Source of the DNA: Sorangium cellulosum So0157-2
GTDB lineage: Bacteria > Myxococcota_A > Polyangia > Polyangiales > Polyangiaceae
Reading direction: 5' to 3'
NCBI RefSeq assembly: GCF_000418325.1
Contig: NC_021658.1
Location: 13,186,501 to 13,250,500, forward strand
Length of the DNA: 64,000 bases
This document shows, in pieces, positions 48,355 through 58,014 of this stretch (position 1 is the stretch's first letter; every line of letters begins with the position of its first letter). The position numbers and the translations under genes are program-made. The notes below the pieces were generated by a model, which had not been told where the DNA came from, did not search any database, and saw nothing but the letters and a program-made list of their open reading frames with translations.

Positions 48355-51300
48355 TCAGCTGCGCCGCAGCAGGCGGCCCATCGTGTTGTCGCTGTCGGCG
48401 CCCCACTGCCGGACCTTGCCCCAGTCGTCGAACGTGCGCGGTCGCGGCTGATCGGCAGGGTGATCGACCTCGGCGAGGATCAGCACGTCGTCGTGCGAGA
48501 TCGCGGCGATCGTGTCCTCGACCCACACGTCGGCGTGCCGGCCGGCGGCGATCGCGACCTGCTGCGCGCCGCCGAGCGGGTGCGGATCCGGCGCGTCGGT
48601 GTGCGGGTCGAGCCAGAAGAGGCGCACCGTCGTGTCGGGGGCCTCGACGTCGAGGTCGCCGTGGTTCCACACCCGCACCGTGAAGCGCTGGGCCGCGCCG
48701 ATCGCGACCCGCGCCGGGGCGGCCAGCGCCGCCGGTGCAAAGTCGGCGTCGGCGGCCGCGGTGCCGGCGGCGGTCACCACCAGCGCGCCCCCCTGCCACG
48801 AGGCGCCGCCGCGGCGAGCCCGCGCGTCGGTCGGCGATCGCTGCAGCGACAGCGCGACCACGGCATCCTCGACGACGAGCAAGCGGTTGAGCTGTCGCAG
48901 CCGGGCCGCCATGAACGCGCGCACCTGCGCGGCCGGCACCGCGGCGGGATGCGCGAAGCCGCCCTCGCGGAAGTCGATATCGAACGTGAGGTCGAACGCG
49001 AGCGGATGCCGGATCGTGGTGGGCGGCACCGCCGCCGGCACCGCCGCCGGCGGCGTGTAAGTCGGCCGCTGCGTCACCAGGGTCTCGTGGTAGCTGAGCG
49101 TCACGATCAGGTCGGTGACATCGAAGGGTCCTGCGGCGGTCGAGCGCGCGGTCTGGGGGCCCGGACCAGCGATCGCCGCGAACTGCAGCGCCGTGGGGGT
49201 CAACGCCGCCGCCGGGTTTCTCGCCGACGCGATGGCGGTGAGCCGCACGCCGACCACGGTGCCTGTCGCGGGCCCGATCACGCGCAGGGTCACGAACCCG
49301 TCGTCGCGGCGCACCGGCGTGAGACGGAGGCCCACGCGCCCGTCGCGCAGCAGCAGGCTCGTCGCGTCGATGGTCGACGAGCTCGGCACGGCGGTGCCGC
49401 GCCGCACGATCGCGACGAGCGCGATGCGATCGCGCCGATCGAGGTTCGCGTCCCAGCGGATCGGCAGCGACACGAGGCGACCACCTCCCGGCGGCAGCGA
49501 CGGCACGGCCGCGCTGCCCAGCGCCCGCCACTCGCCGTGGGTCGCCCCCGGCGCGACCGGGCCTGCCGCCACCGCGGTCCACAGGGTATCGGGCAGCGGC
49601 GGGACCTCGCCCTCGACCGGCGCCCACAGCGCGATCACCTGCGCGTCGTCGACGGCGATCCCGGTGCGGTTGTGCGGCCGCATCAGCAGATGAAAGTCGA
49701 CGTCGCGGCGGGCCACCTCGTGACGCACGCGCTCCAGCTCGATGGCGTCGAGGCGGGCCCGATCATCGGCATCCATCGACGTCAGACACAGGTCGGGCGA
49801 CTGCGCGGCGTCGACGTCGGTGGGCGTGTCGCTGTCGAGATCGACGCCGTGGGCGATCGGCCGGCGACCGGCGTCGCGCGGGCTGGCGTGAAAGAACACC
49901 TCGGGCAGCGGCGGCGCGCCGTCGCCGAGGTACTTCTCGTACAGCCCGCGGCCGAACATCGCGACGCGCAGCGTGTCGAGGCCGGCGTCGAGCGCGAGGT
50001 CGACGCAGGGACCGTGGGGCAGGCCGACCGAGAACGCGCTCCAGCTGCGGCCGTGGTTGTCGCTGCGGAACACGCCGACGTCGGTGCCGGCGTAGTACAC
50101 GCCGCGCCGCCGCGGATCGGCGACCAGCGCGAAGGTGCGCGCGTCGCGGCCGCCGTACTCGGACGGCAACGATACGCCCGACAGGTCGGTGCGGTCGTCG
50201 GCGGCCGCGGTGGTGAAGCGGTAGAGGGCGGCGTTGCCCCGGGTGCCGACCAGCGCGGTGTAGATCGGGTTGGCCGGATCCGCCGGCGGGAACGCGTCGG
50301 GAGCGATGGCCTCGATCGACAGGACGTTCTCGAAGTTGGTGGAGCCGTCGTCGGGCGGCACGGTCGACGGGAACACGTTGCGCCAGTGGTCACCGCCGTC
50401 GGTCGACACGAACAGGAGGTTCGTGGCGCCGACCCACATCACCCGCGGATCGAACGGCGAGTACGCCGCTTCGCCGGGCCCGCCGCCCTCGAGCTCGCGC
50501 TGGACCTCGACGACCCAGTCGTTCGCCGGCGGCGGCGCTGGCGGCCCGGTCAGGGCCCGCTCGATGACCACGCGCACTTCCTCGGGCGTGGCGCGCGCCA
50601 GGCCGCCCACGAAGTCGGCGGCGACGAAGTCGATGTTGCGGGTGAAGCCGCCGGCGGTCGCGGTCAAGGTCAGGCGCACGGGCGCCGCCAGGCCGCTCAG
50701 ATCGTAGGTCGCGCTGTCGCCGGGCGGACGCAGGTCGAACAGCACCGCCGGACCGGCCGGCGCGGTCGCGAACAGGCGAGCCACGGCGTTGCCGGTGAGC
50801 GTCGCGGTGATCGGCGTCGCGGGGTTGGTGCGCCCGGTGCGGAGGCGCACCCACTTCTTGCCGCCGCTCGCCCACACGGCGAAGGCGCCGTTGCCCTGCT
50901 GGCGGGCCCGCTCGAGACGCCCGGCCAGCTGGCGCGCCTGGCGGAAGAAACCCTGGTTCAGATAGTCGGTGATGGTGAGGGTCGCGGTGCCGCCGAGCGC
51001 GACCGGCGCGGGTGGCGGCGCCGGCGCCGGCGGCGCCGGTGGCGTGCGCCGTGCCGTGACCGTGATGGTGTCGCCGACGGCGAGGACCGTGTCCGGACGC
51101 AGCGTGACCACCGCCGGACGACCTGCCTCACCACGGAACGAGCCGGCGCCGCACAGCGTGGCCCCGCCGGTGCCGCCGATGGTGAGATCGACGGCAGCCC
51201 CGGAGGCGTCGCTGACGAGCTCGAGCATCGATGACCAGCCCGAGAACGCCGGCAAGGTCCACATGGTCACCGACGCACCGCCGGGAAGCGCCACGGTCGG

Positions 51301-53595
51301 CGCCGCCGCGGCAGCCCCGAACGGCCGCCAGTCGGCGCCGATCGTGCCGGTGATGGTGGCCGCGATGCGCGCGAGCAGCGCACCGAAGTCGGCCTCGGCG
51401 GCCGGGAACGCCACCGACCGCGTCGCCAGGAAGCGGTTCGGCGCGGTGAAGCTGCCGGTCACGACCTCGATGGTGATGTCGAGCCGATCGGCGGCCGCGA
51501 CCGCCGGCGCGCTCCGCGAGCTGATGAGGCGCAGATCGTAGGTCTGGCTGCCGACGGGCTGCCCGGCGGTCTCGACCAGCCGCGAGGTCTCGCCGGGCAG
51601 GAAGCCGAGCTTGAGCGCCGCCGTGCCCGAGAAGCGCACCATGATGCCGGCCAACATCTGCGGCACCGGCACCGGCGGCACCCCGGGCGCCGCCAGGGCG
51701 GGGACCGTCAGGCGAAACAGCAGCTCGAAGCGATCACCGACCGGCGCGACGCGCCAGTTCTCGCCGTCGCGCGACTGGTACAGACGCTTCTTGCGCAGGT
51801 GCAGCAGGTGGCCGGGGACATGGGGATGGGCGATCGTGTCCTCGAACGCGCCTTCGTCCTCGGGCATGATCCCCGACGTCAGCTCGCGCAGGCGCAGCAC
51901 GCCGCGGTGGAGGGCACGCCGCCCGGCGGCAAACGAGCTCGTGAGGTCGACCGCACCGTCGAACCGCAGATCCCAGGCACCGCCCTGCGAGCTGGCGACG
52001 GTGTGATACGGGTCGTGCGGGTCCGCCGCCATCGCCAGGCCGTCGCCCCACAGCACATGCCGCCAGGTGGTGCTGCCGCTCGATCGCCAGCCGCCGAGAT
52101 CCTGGAGCGCGATCGACGCGGCATCGGACAGCGGGTGCTGCGTCAGGTCGTAGACCTGGCCCGCTACCAGGCCGGCCATCCGCCGCCGCCAGTTGGCGAT
52201 CGCGGTGTCCACCACCGCGCCCGCCGCGGTGACGTACGTGTCGGAGAAAGCCACGCCGCCGTCCGTGGCGATCCACATGCGCGTCCGACCGGTCTCCATG
52301 ACCGCCGCGTGATGGTCCGGGTGGTAGTCGATGCGGCGGTTGAACAGCGCGTTCCAGTTGTCGGGTGGGGCGAACGTCGCACCGCTGTCGACCGAGATCG
52401 CCAGGTCGACCATGCCGAGCGCGATGACATCGGTCCCCGGGCCCGCCGGCGCACCGGGCCGCGCCGCGAGCACGAGGTTGTACTCGCTCTGATGCTGCCC
52501 CAGCGCATCAAACCCCTGCGGCATCGCCCATATCGTCGGCGCCGCCCACTGCTGGGTGGCACCGACCAGGCTCACGGTCGAGCGACACAGGGCCAGCAGC
52601 GGGCTGTCGCGAAACGTGCGGTCGACGCTGGTCCCATAGGCGACGTAGATACGATCTCCCGCGGCGTCCGGGACGATCGCCAGCTTGGCGTTGCGGGCGC
52701 GGCGTGGTGGCAGCGGGGCCGCCGGGGCCGCCGGTGCCGCCGGGTACAGCGGCTGCGCCAGCGCCGCGCGCGCCGCGGCGGCGCCGATGGTCGCGGCCGC
52801 GATCGAGTCGCGGATCTCGATCTGGGTCGCGTCGGGGTCGGTGATCAGCAGCAGATCCCCCCACGCGCTGTGTGCGGCCGCGACCACGACGTAGCGGCCG
52901 TGGGCGGTGTGCATGAACTTGACGTCGCTCGCCCCCGGCGAGTTGCGGTTGGTGGCCGCCGGCGTCGGCAGGGGCCACGCCGACCAGGCACCGGCGCGGT
53001 GGCGGTAGATGCCGGTGGGCCCGACGAACCAGCAGACCGTGCCGTCGTCGGGGTCGACCGCGGCGGCCTCGATGGCGTAGGGCTCCGCGCCGGTGCCCAT
53101 CATCTCGGCGGCCGTGCCCATGCGTTCCCACACGATCGGCCCGTCCGCGCCGGCGGGGAGCGTCAGCCGGTACACGCCGTTGCCGCGCAGCCTGCCGACC
53201 TCGCCGGTCCCGACCCACACGTAGCGGGTGCCGCCGGCGCTGCCGGCCGCGATGGCGCCGATCGCCATCGACGGCATGCCGTGATCCCAGATCGAGTGCC
53301 AGCTCAGGCCATCGTCGAGGCTGCGGAACACGCCGCCCGAGGCCGCGCCGGCGTACAGCGCGCGCGGGCGCCCGCCGATCAGCTCGGGGTCGACGGCAAA
53401 GGCGCGCACCCGGCCGCCGACGTTGCCGGGGCCGCGCGGCAGCCACGGGTTGGTGCCGGTCGGGTCGCGATCCGGAACCCGGTCACCGGAGAACACCGGC
53501 CCGTAGTCGGTATCGACGTCGGCGATGGTGTCGGGCGCATCCGCCAGCCATTCCCGCACGCCCCGCGCGTCTTCCTCGTACTCATCGCTGCTCAT
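48355..53595 (-). CDS. Very large BNR/Asp-box repeat protein
   Basis: 1746 residues, no signal peptide or membrane segment visible. The N-terminal third is a beta-propeller of BNR/sialidase type: PGNVGGRVRAFAVDP, LYAGAASGGVFRSLDDGLSW (residues about 80-99) and later Asp boxes VSTDGGDHWRN and FRSDNHGRSWSA. The middle contains beta-rich stretches, and the C-terminal part a CARDB-like domain (RFTVRVWNHGDLDVEAPDTTVRLFW). It is the last gene of the nine-gene operon, 7 nt after the membrane protein stop, with GAGG in front. Such propellers bind carbohydrate or act as adhesins; that is inference. No sialidase catalytic set was confirmed. Confidence 0.75.
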   Translation of the reverse strand: MSSDEYEEDARGVREWLADAPDTIADVDTDYGPVFSGDRVPDRDPTGTNPWLPRGPGNVGGRVRAFAVDPELIGGRPRALYAGAASGGVFRSLDDGLSWHSIWDHGMPSMAIGAIAAGSAGGTRYVWVGTGEVGRLRGNGVYRLTLPAGADGPIVWERMGTAAEMMGTGAEPYAIEAAAVDPDDGTVCWFVGPTGIYRHRAGAWSAWPLPTPAATNRNSPGASDVKFMHTAHGRYVVVAAAHSAWGDLLLITDPDATQIEIRDSIAAATIGAAAARAALAQPLYPAAPAAPAAPLPPRRARNAKLAIVPDAAGDRIYVAYGTSVDRTFRDSPLLALCRSTVSLVGATQQWAAPTIWAMPQGFDALGQHQSEYNLVLAARPGAPAGPGTDVIALGMVDLAISVDSGATFAPPDNWNALFNRRIDYHPDHHAAVMETGRTRMWIATDGGVAFSDTYVTAAGAVVDTAIANWRRRMAGLVAGQVYDLTQHPLSDAASIALQDLGGWRSSGSTTWRHVLWGDGLAMAADPHDPYHTVASSQGGAWDLRFDGAVDLTSSFAAGRRALHRGVLRLRELTSGIMPEDEGAFEDTIAHPHVPGHLLHLRKKRLYQSRDGENWRVAPVGDRFELLFRLTVPALAAPGVPPVPVPQMLAGIMVRFSGTAALKLGFLPGETSRLVETAGQPVGSQTYDLRLISSRSAPAVAAADRLDITIEVVTGSFTAPNRFLATRSVAFPAAEADFGALLARIAATITGTIGADWRPFGAAAAAPTVALPGGASVTMWTLPAFSGWSSMLELVSDASGAAVDLTIGGTGGATLCGAGSFRGEAGRPAVVTLRPDTVLAVGDTITVTARRTPPAPPAPAPPPAPVALGGTATLTITDYLNQGFFRQARQLAGRLERARQQGNGAFAVWASGGKKWVRLRTGRTNPATPITATLTGNAVARLFATAPAGPAVLFDLRPPGDSATYDLSGLAAPVRLTLTATAGGFTRNIDFVAADFVGGLARATPEEVRVVIERALTGPPAPPPANDWVVEVQRELEGGGPGEAAYSPFDPRVMWVGATNLLFVSTDGGDHWRNVFPSTVPPDDGSTNFENVLSIEAIAPDAFPPADPANPIYTALVGTRGNAALYRFTTAAADDRTDLSGVSLPSEYGGRDARTFALVADPRRRGVYYAGTDVGVFRSDNHGRSWSAFSVGLPHGPCVDLALDAGLDTLRVAMFGRGLYEKYLGDGAPPLPEVFFHASPRDAGRRPIAHGVDLDSDTPTDVDAAQSPDLCLTSMDADDRARLDAIELERVRHEVARRDVDFHLLMRPHNRTGIAVDDAQVIALWAPVEGEVPPLPDTLWTAVAAGPVAPGATHGEWRALGSAAVPSLPPGGGRLVSLPIRWDANLDRRDRIALVAIVRRGTAVPSSSTIDATSLLLRDGRVGLRLTPVRRDDGFVTLRVIGPATGTVVGVRLTAIASARNPAAALTPTALQFAAIAGPGPQTARSTAAGPFDVTDLIVTLSYHETLVTQRPTYTPPAAVPAAVPPTTIRHPLAFDLTFDIDFREGGFAHPAAVPAAQVRAFMAARLRQLNRLLVVEDAVVALSLQRSPTDARARRGGASWQGGALVVTAAGTAAADADFAPAALAAPARVAIGAAQRFTVRVWNHGDLDVEAPDTTVRLFWLDPHTDAPDPHPLGGAQQVAIAAGRHADVWVEDTIAAISHDDVLILAEVDHPADQPRPRTFDDWGKVRQWGADSDNTMGRLLRRS

Positions 53596-53602
53596 GGCGT
53601 CC

Positions 53603-56278
53603 TCACGGGAGATCGAGGAGGTAACGGACCGCGGCGTTGAGCTGGCGGTTGGTCGGCTGCACCCAGCGCCCGTCGCTGGCGCGCAGGCGCGGGCTGTACG
53701 GCGCCGGCAGCTCGGAGTCGGCGTCCTGCTCGGGATCGGTGGCGACGCGCGACCAGGCGCGGAACAGCGGCAGCCAGCCGAGTTGATCGACCAGCGCCTC
53801 GGTGCCGACCATGAGCGCGGGCGACCCGGCCGCGGGATTGAGCTGCGTCGGATCCCCGGGCACCACTTCGGTGGGCGGCGCGGGCGGAGCGCCGGGGGCG
53901 AACGCGGCCGCCGCGGCGGCGGGCGCGACGGCGCGGTTCTCGGAGCGGGCGCCGCCCTCGACGATGGCGCGCCACTCGTTGACGCGCCTCGCGTCGAGGT
54001 TCCAGCGCCGGAAGACGCGCTCGACGGTGGCCAGCGGCGGCGGCGCGGCGGGCCCGGCCGGCGGCACCAGCGGGGCGGGGTGGATGCGCGTCGCGGCGCC
54101 GAGCCCGAGCAGCGCGCCGAGCTCGGCGGCCATGCCGACGCCGCTGCCGTCGGCGCCCATCACGCCCGGCCCAGGCGCGATCGGCCAGCCCTCGGCCGAC
54201 GACACCGACGGGCCGCGCTGTCCATGCGGCGTCGCGAGCTGGGCGCGGCTCGCGTGCCGCAGCACGTGCGCTTTGCCGGCGTCGCGACCGAGCGGCACCC
54301 AGCCGCCGCTGTCGGCCATCACCATCGGCCACGGCAGCCGGTGCGCGACGAGCGGCGCGTCGCCGCCCGGATCCACCTGCAGACCGCCGATCGTGCCGGT
54401 GCCGGTGGGCTGCCCGGTGACGCGCGCCGCGAGCCAGGTGCCGAGCTCGCGCGGCGTGAACTGGATCGGCGGCAGGTGCAGCACCTGCGCGGCGCCGTTG
54501 GCCCCGATGCGGCACTCGAACGTGCTGCCCGCGTGTCGGACCTGGAGCTCGCCGGTGCCGGTCCACCACAGCTTGAGCAGCGGGCGCGCGCTGCCGGGCG
54601 GATAGCGCAGCGTGTCCAGCGGCGGCAACCCGGCGGCGGGCGCCCCCTCGGCCCAGAGCGTCGACTCGTCGAGCAGCGCGGCCAGGGCGTGCGGCGGCGC
54701 GACGCCGGTCATCCGATCCAGCGCCGGCAAGCGCGTGGCGGCGCCGCGCGTGACGAACGACAGCGGGTTATGGCCGTCGAACACCGCGACGGCGAGGACG
54801 ATCTGCGACACCGCCAGGATCACCGGCCAGCCGATGAGGAGCAGGATCCTGGCGAGCTCGGAGCGGTTGCCCGGCGCGTCGCTGTCGGTGAGCGCGTCGG
54901 CGATCGCGCCGTAGATGAGCGAGAACAGCGCCGTCCACAGCGGGAAGGTCTGGAACCAGCAGTAGGTGCGCGAGGCCGGCGAGCCGTCGAGGATCGCGCG
55001 CAAGAGGAAGATGATGCGCGACACCGCCTGCAGCGCGAGCGGCACCCAGCGCGACGCGTCCTCCCAGGCGTTCTGCGCGGCGACGCTGAGGCCGAGCAGC
55101 AGCGCGCCAAGCGCGTCGATCAAGAAGCCGATGGTGCCGTGGAGGAAGTCCGGCCACATCGCCGGCAGGCTCGGCCACAGCCACAGCGTCAGCGCCATCG
55201 GCCCGACGGCGCCGGCGGCGAACCCGAGCGACGCCAGCTGCGACCAGGCCTCGTTGCTCGGGTTGGGGACACCCGCGCTCTCCGGGCGGAACAGCCGCGA
55301 GACCTGCCAGCGAAGCTTGTCCTCGTCGATGACGGCAGCGATCGGCAGGCTGAGGCCGACCGGCAACGTGAAGAAGAACAGCCAGAAGAACCAGCCCCAG
55401 CCGTTCCACGACTCGTTGCTGGCGCGCATCAGGTAGTAGGCCTGGCGCAGCTGCGCGACGGTCGGCGGCGCGCCCGGCGCGAAGCCGGTCTCGAAGTCCG
55501 GGAAGCCGGTCGGCCGCGGCGCGGCCAGCGGCATCCCGGCGGCGCCGAGCGCCTCGATGTAGCCGCGCAGGAGCGAGTCCTTGACCGCGTCGTGCGCCGG
55601 CAGGTAGCTCATGAAGTCCGACGCGCTCACGCCGCCGAACACGTGCCGGCGCACCGCCGACTCGACCTCGACCATCTGGGCGGCGGAGATGCCGGGCCAG
55701 TCGCCGTCGGCGAACCGGGTGCCGTCGGCGCCGCGCAGCAGCGGCTCGACGACGACGTTGGACGCCAGCGCGCCGATCATGCCCATCGCGAAGGCGCGCG
55801 CGGCGGCGAGCTCGCCGGGGGTGGTGCCCGCCGCTTGCCGGGCCTTGTCGGCGACCTCGAAGACGAACGCGGTGGCCGGGGCCAAGACCCGCGACAGGTC
55901 GCGGTCCGGCGTGCCGCCGCGCAGCACCTGGGAGATCCAGGGCTTGCCGCGACCGCTCAGGTCGGTGAACGACGGCAGCGAGAACCCCGCGCTGCCGAGG
56001 AAGGCGTACTGGCTGGTGCCGCCGGTGCGGACATCGCCGGTGCGCGGCGCGCCCGGCGCGACCGGCGCGCGCGCGCCCCCCTCGAAGAGCTCGACGGCGC
56101 GGCGCGCCAGCTCGCGCACCTGACGCTCGACCTGGGTGATGGTCACCGGGGTGAGCGTGCCGTTGCCCTCGCCGGCGAAGCCGACCAGGGTCTGCTTGCG
56201 GGTCAGCGAGTCGTGCAGGACCTTCAGGCGATCGTGGATGAGGGTCGTGACCGCGGCGTCGATGAGCAGGCTGGTCAT
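53603..56278 (-). CDS. Multi-spanning membrane protein of unknown family
   Basis: 891 residues. I start at 56278, where the ATG overlaps the stop of the FG-GAP gene (ATGA); longer readings of the frame have no support. A soluble N-terminus of about 290 residues (MTSLLIDAAVTTLIHDRLKV) precedes roughly six hydrophobic segments between about 290 and 530 (WNGWGWFFWLFFFTLPVGLS; FLIDALGALLLGLSVAA; LLLIGWPVILAVSQIVLAVAV), then a soluble C-terminus of about 350 residues rich in Pro/Ala. The gene sits between surface-type proteins. I do not recognise it; an export or anchoring role for the operon's products is a possibility only. Confidence 0.7.
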   Translation of the reverse strand: MTSLLIDAAVTTLIHDRLKVLHDSLTRKQTLVGFAGEGNGTLTPVTITQVERQVRELARRAVELFEGGARAPVAPGAPRTGDVRTGGTSQYAFLGSAGFSLPSFTDLSGRGKPWISQVLRGGTPDRDLSRVLAPATAFVFEVADKARQAAGTTPGELAAARAFAMGMIGALASNVVVEPLLRGADGTRFADGDWPGISAAQMVEVESAVRRHVFGGVSASDFMSYLPAHDAVKDSLLRGYIEALGAAGMPLAAPRPTGFPDFETGFAPGAPPTVAQLRQAYYLMRASNESWNGWGWFFWLFFFTLPVGLSLPIAAVIDEDKLRWQVSRLFRPESAGVPNPSNEAWSQLASLGFAAGAVGPMALTLWLWPSLPAMWPDFLHGTIGFLIDALGALLLGLSVAAQNAWEDASRWVPLALQAVSRIIFLLRAILDGSPASRTYCWFQTFPLWTALFSLIYGAIADALTDSDAPGNRSELARILLLIGWPVILAVSQIVLAVAVFDGHNPLSFVTRGAATRLPALDRMTGVAPPHALAALLDESTLWAEGAPAAGLPPLDTLRYPPGSARPLLKLWWTGTGELQVRHAGSTFECRIGANGAAQVLHLPPIQFTPRELGTWLAARVTGQPTGTGTIGGLQVDPGGDAPLVAHRLPWPMVMADSGGWVPLGRDAGKAHVLRHASRAQLATPHGQRGPSVSSAEGWPIAPGPGVMGADGSGVGMAAELGALLGLGAATRIHPAPLVPPAGPAAPPPLATVERVFRRWNLDARRVNEWRAIVEGGARSENRAVAPAAAAAAFAPGAPPAPPTEVVPGDPTQLNPAAGSPALMVGTEALVDQLGWLPLFRAWSRVATDPEQDADSELPAPYSPRLRASDGRWVQPTNRQLNAAVRYLLDLP

Positions 56279-58014
56279 GGCGTCGCCTCCGCAGCGCAAC
56301 GGTTGTCGTGTACGTGCCACCCGGTATCGCCGACCGCGGCGTCGTCGCACCGCGCGGTGATGAGGAGATCCGGGCGGCCATCGCCGTCGACGTCGGTGGT
56401 CGTGAAGGTGGGCAGCGCGCCGCCGCCGCACGTGGGCTCCCGCGCGGTGCGGCGGAACGAGCCGGGCGCGTATCCCGCCGGCAGCGCGAGCGCCGTCGCG
56501 TCGCCGAAGCCGGCGTCGCCGCCGGGGTGCAAGACCCAGCGCGTGTCGCCGACCGCGCCGTCGTCGCAGCGCTCGGTGACCACGAGGTCGGCGCGTCGAT
56601 CGCCGGTGACGTCGAGCGTGGCGTAGGTCGGCAACGCGCCGCCGCCGCACGCCGGCGCTCGAGCGATCGAGGGGAACGAGCCGGGCGCGTATCCCGCCGG
56701 CAGCGCGAGCGCCGTCGCGTCGCCGAAGCCGGCGTCGCCGCCGGGGTGCAAGACCCAGCGCGTGTCGCCGACCGCGCCGTCGTCGCAGCGCTCGGTGACC
56801 ACGAGGTCGGCGCGTCGATCGCCGGTGACGTCGAGCGTGGCGTAGGTCGGCAACGCGCCGCCGCCGCACGCCGGCGCTCGAGCGATCGAGGGGAACGAGC
56901 CGGGCGCGTATCCCGCCGGCAGCGCGAACGCCGTCGCGTCGCCGAAGCCGGCGTCACCGCCGGGATGCACGACCCAGCGCGTGTCGCCGACCGCGCCGTC
57001 GTCGCAGCGCTCGGTGACCACGAGGTCGGCGCGTCGATCGCCGGTGAGATCGGTGGTGATGTAGGTGGGCAACGCGCCGCCGCCGCAGACCGGCGCGCCC
57101 GAGAGCCGGCTGAACGACGCGGCGGCGTAGCCAGCGGGCAGGGTCCAGGACGTGGCTGCCCCGAAGCCGCCGGTGCCGGCGAGGTGGACGACCCAGCGCC
57201 GGTCGCCGACCGTGCCGTCGTTGCACAGCGACGTGATCACGAGATCGGGACGTCGATCGCCGCTGATATCGGTGGTCGCGAAGGTCGGCAGCGCGCCGCC
57301 GCCGCAGACCGGCTCATGGGTGAGGCGATCGAAGCTGTTCGCGAGGTATCCCGGCGGTAGCGCCCACGTGGCCGCGGGCCCGAAGCCGTCGGGCCCGCCG
57401 GCGTGGACGATCCATCGCGTGTCGCCGACGGTGGCGTCGCCGCACAGCCGGGTGACCACGAGATCGAGGCGACCGTCGCCGGTGAGATCGAGCGTCGCGT
57501 ACGACGGCAAGCCCGCCGGGCCGCACACGCCCTCGCCGGAGGCAGCGCCGAAGCTGTTGGCGAGATATCCACCAGGGAGGTTCCAGGTCGCGGCCTGGCC
57601 GAAGCCGTCGGGCCCGCCGGCGTGGACGATCCATCGCGTGTCGCCGACCGTGGCGTCGCCGCACAGCTGCGTCACGACGAGATCGAGCGTGCCGTCGCCG
57701 GTGGCGTCGAGGACGGTGTAGCTCGGCAGTCCGGCGGCGCCGCACGCGCGGGCCGCCGCCAGCGTGCCGAAGGCGCCGGCCGTGTAGCCGCTCGGCAGCG
57801 CGTACACGCGGGCCTCATCGTCGAGGGTCGGCCGATCGCACGGCGCGGCACCGCCGCCACCGCCGCCGTCGCCGTGGCCGCCGTCGCCGCCGTCGTTGCC
57901 GCCGTCGCCGTGGCCGTCGTCGCCGCCTTCGTTGCCGCGGCCGTCGTCGCCGCCGCCGCACCCGGCCATCGATGCCGCCAGCATCACGAGCGCCCAGCGC
58001 GCCGGCGCCGTCAT
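56275..58014 (-). CDS. FG-GAP/VCBS-type repeat lipoprotein
   Basis: 579 residues. Lipobox MAGC after a short signal peptide, then a Gly/Asp/His-rich linker. Seven to eight repeats of about 73 residues follow, each with LPxGYxxxSF, CGGGALPTYxTxDxTGDRRxDLVVTxRCDDGxVGDTRW and a Gly-rich loop (HPGGDAGFGDA). The DxxGDRRxDL part is the Ca2+-binding signature of FG-GAP/VCBS repeats, so the protein is likely a surface beta-propeller or adhesin. Overlaps its neighbours at both ends (ATGA). Two repeats are identical at DNA level (56462-56899). Confidence 0.8.
   Translation of the reverse strand: MTAPARWALVMLAASMAGCGGGDDGRGNEGGDDGHGDGGNDGGDGGHGDGGGGGGAAPCDRPTLDDEARVYALPSGYTAGAFGTLAAARACGAAGLPSYTVLDATGDGTLDLVVTQLCGDATVGDTRWIVHAGGPDGFGQAATWNLPGGYLANSFGAASGEGVCGPAGLPSYATLDLTGDGRLDLVVTRLCGDATVGDTRWIVHAGGPDGFGPAATWALPPGYLANSFDRLTHEPVCGGGALPTFATTDISGDRRPDLVITSLCNDGTVGDRRWVVHLAGTGGFGAATSWTLPAGYAAASFSRLSGAPVCGGGALPTYITTDLTGDRRADLVVTERCDDGAVGDTRWVVHPGGDAGFGDATAFALPAGYAPGSFPSIARAPACGGGALPTYATLDVTGDRRADLVVTERCDDGAVGDTRWVLHPGGDAGFGDATALALPAGYAPGSFPSIARAPACGGGALPTYATLDVTGDRRADLVVTERCDDGAVGDTRWVLHPGGDAGFGDATALALPAGYAPGSFRRTAREPTCGGGALPTFTTTDVDGDGRPDLLITARCDDAAVGDTGWHVHDNRCAAEATP
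56462..56899 (-). repeat. Two identical 219-bp tandem repeats in the FG-GAP gene
   Basis: Units 56462-56680 and 56681-56899 appear identical base for base by eye, coding a 73-residue unit. A third copy from 56900 on has a few differences. Recent in-frame duplication, prone to copy-number change. Confidence 0.85.
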
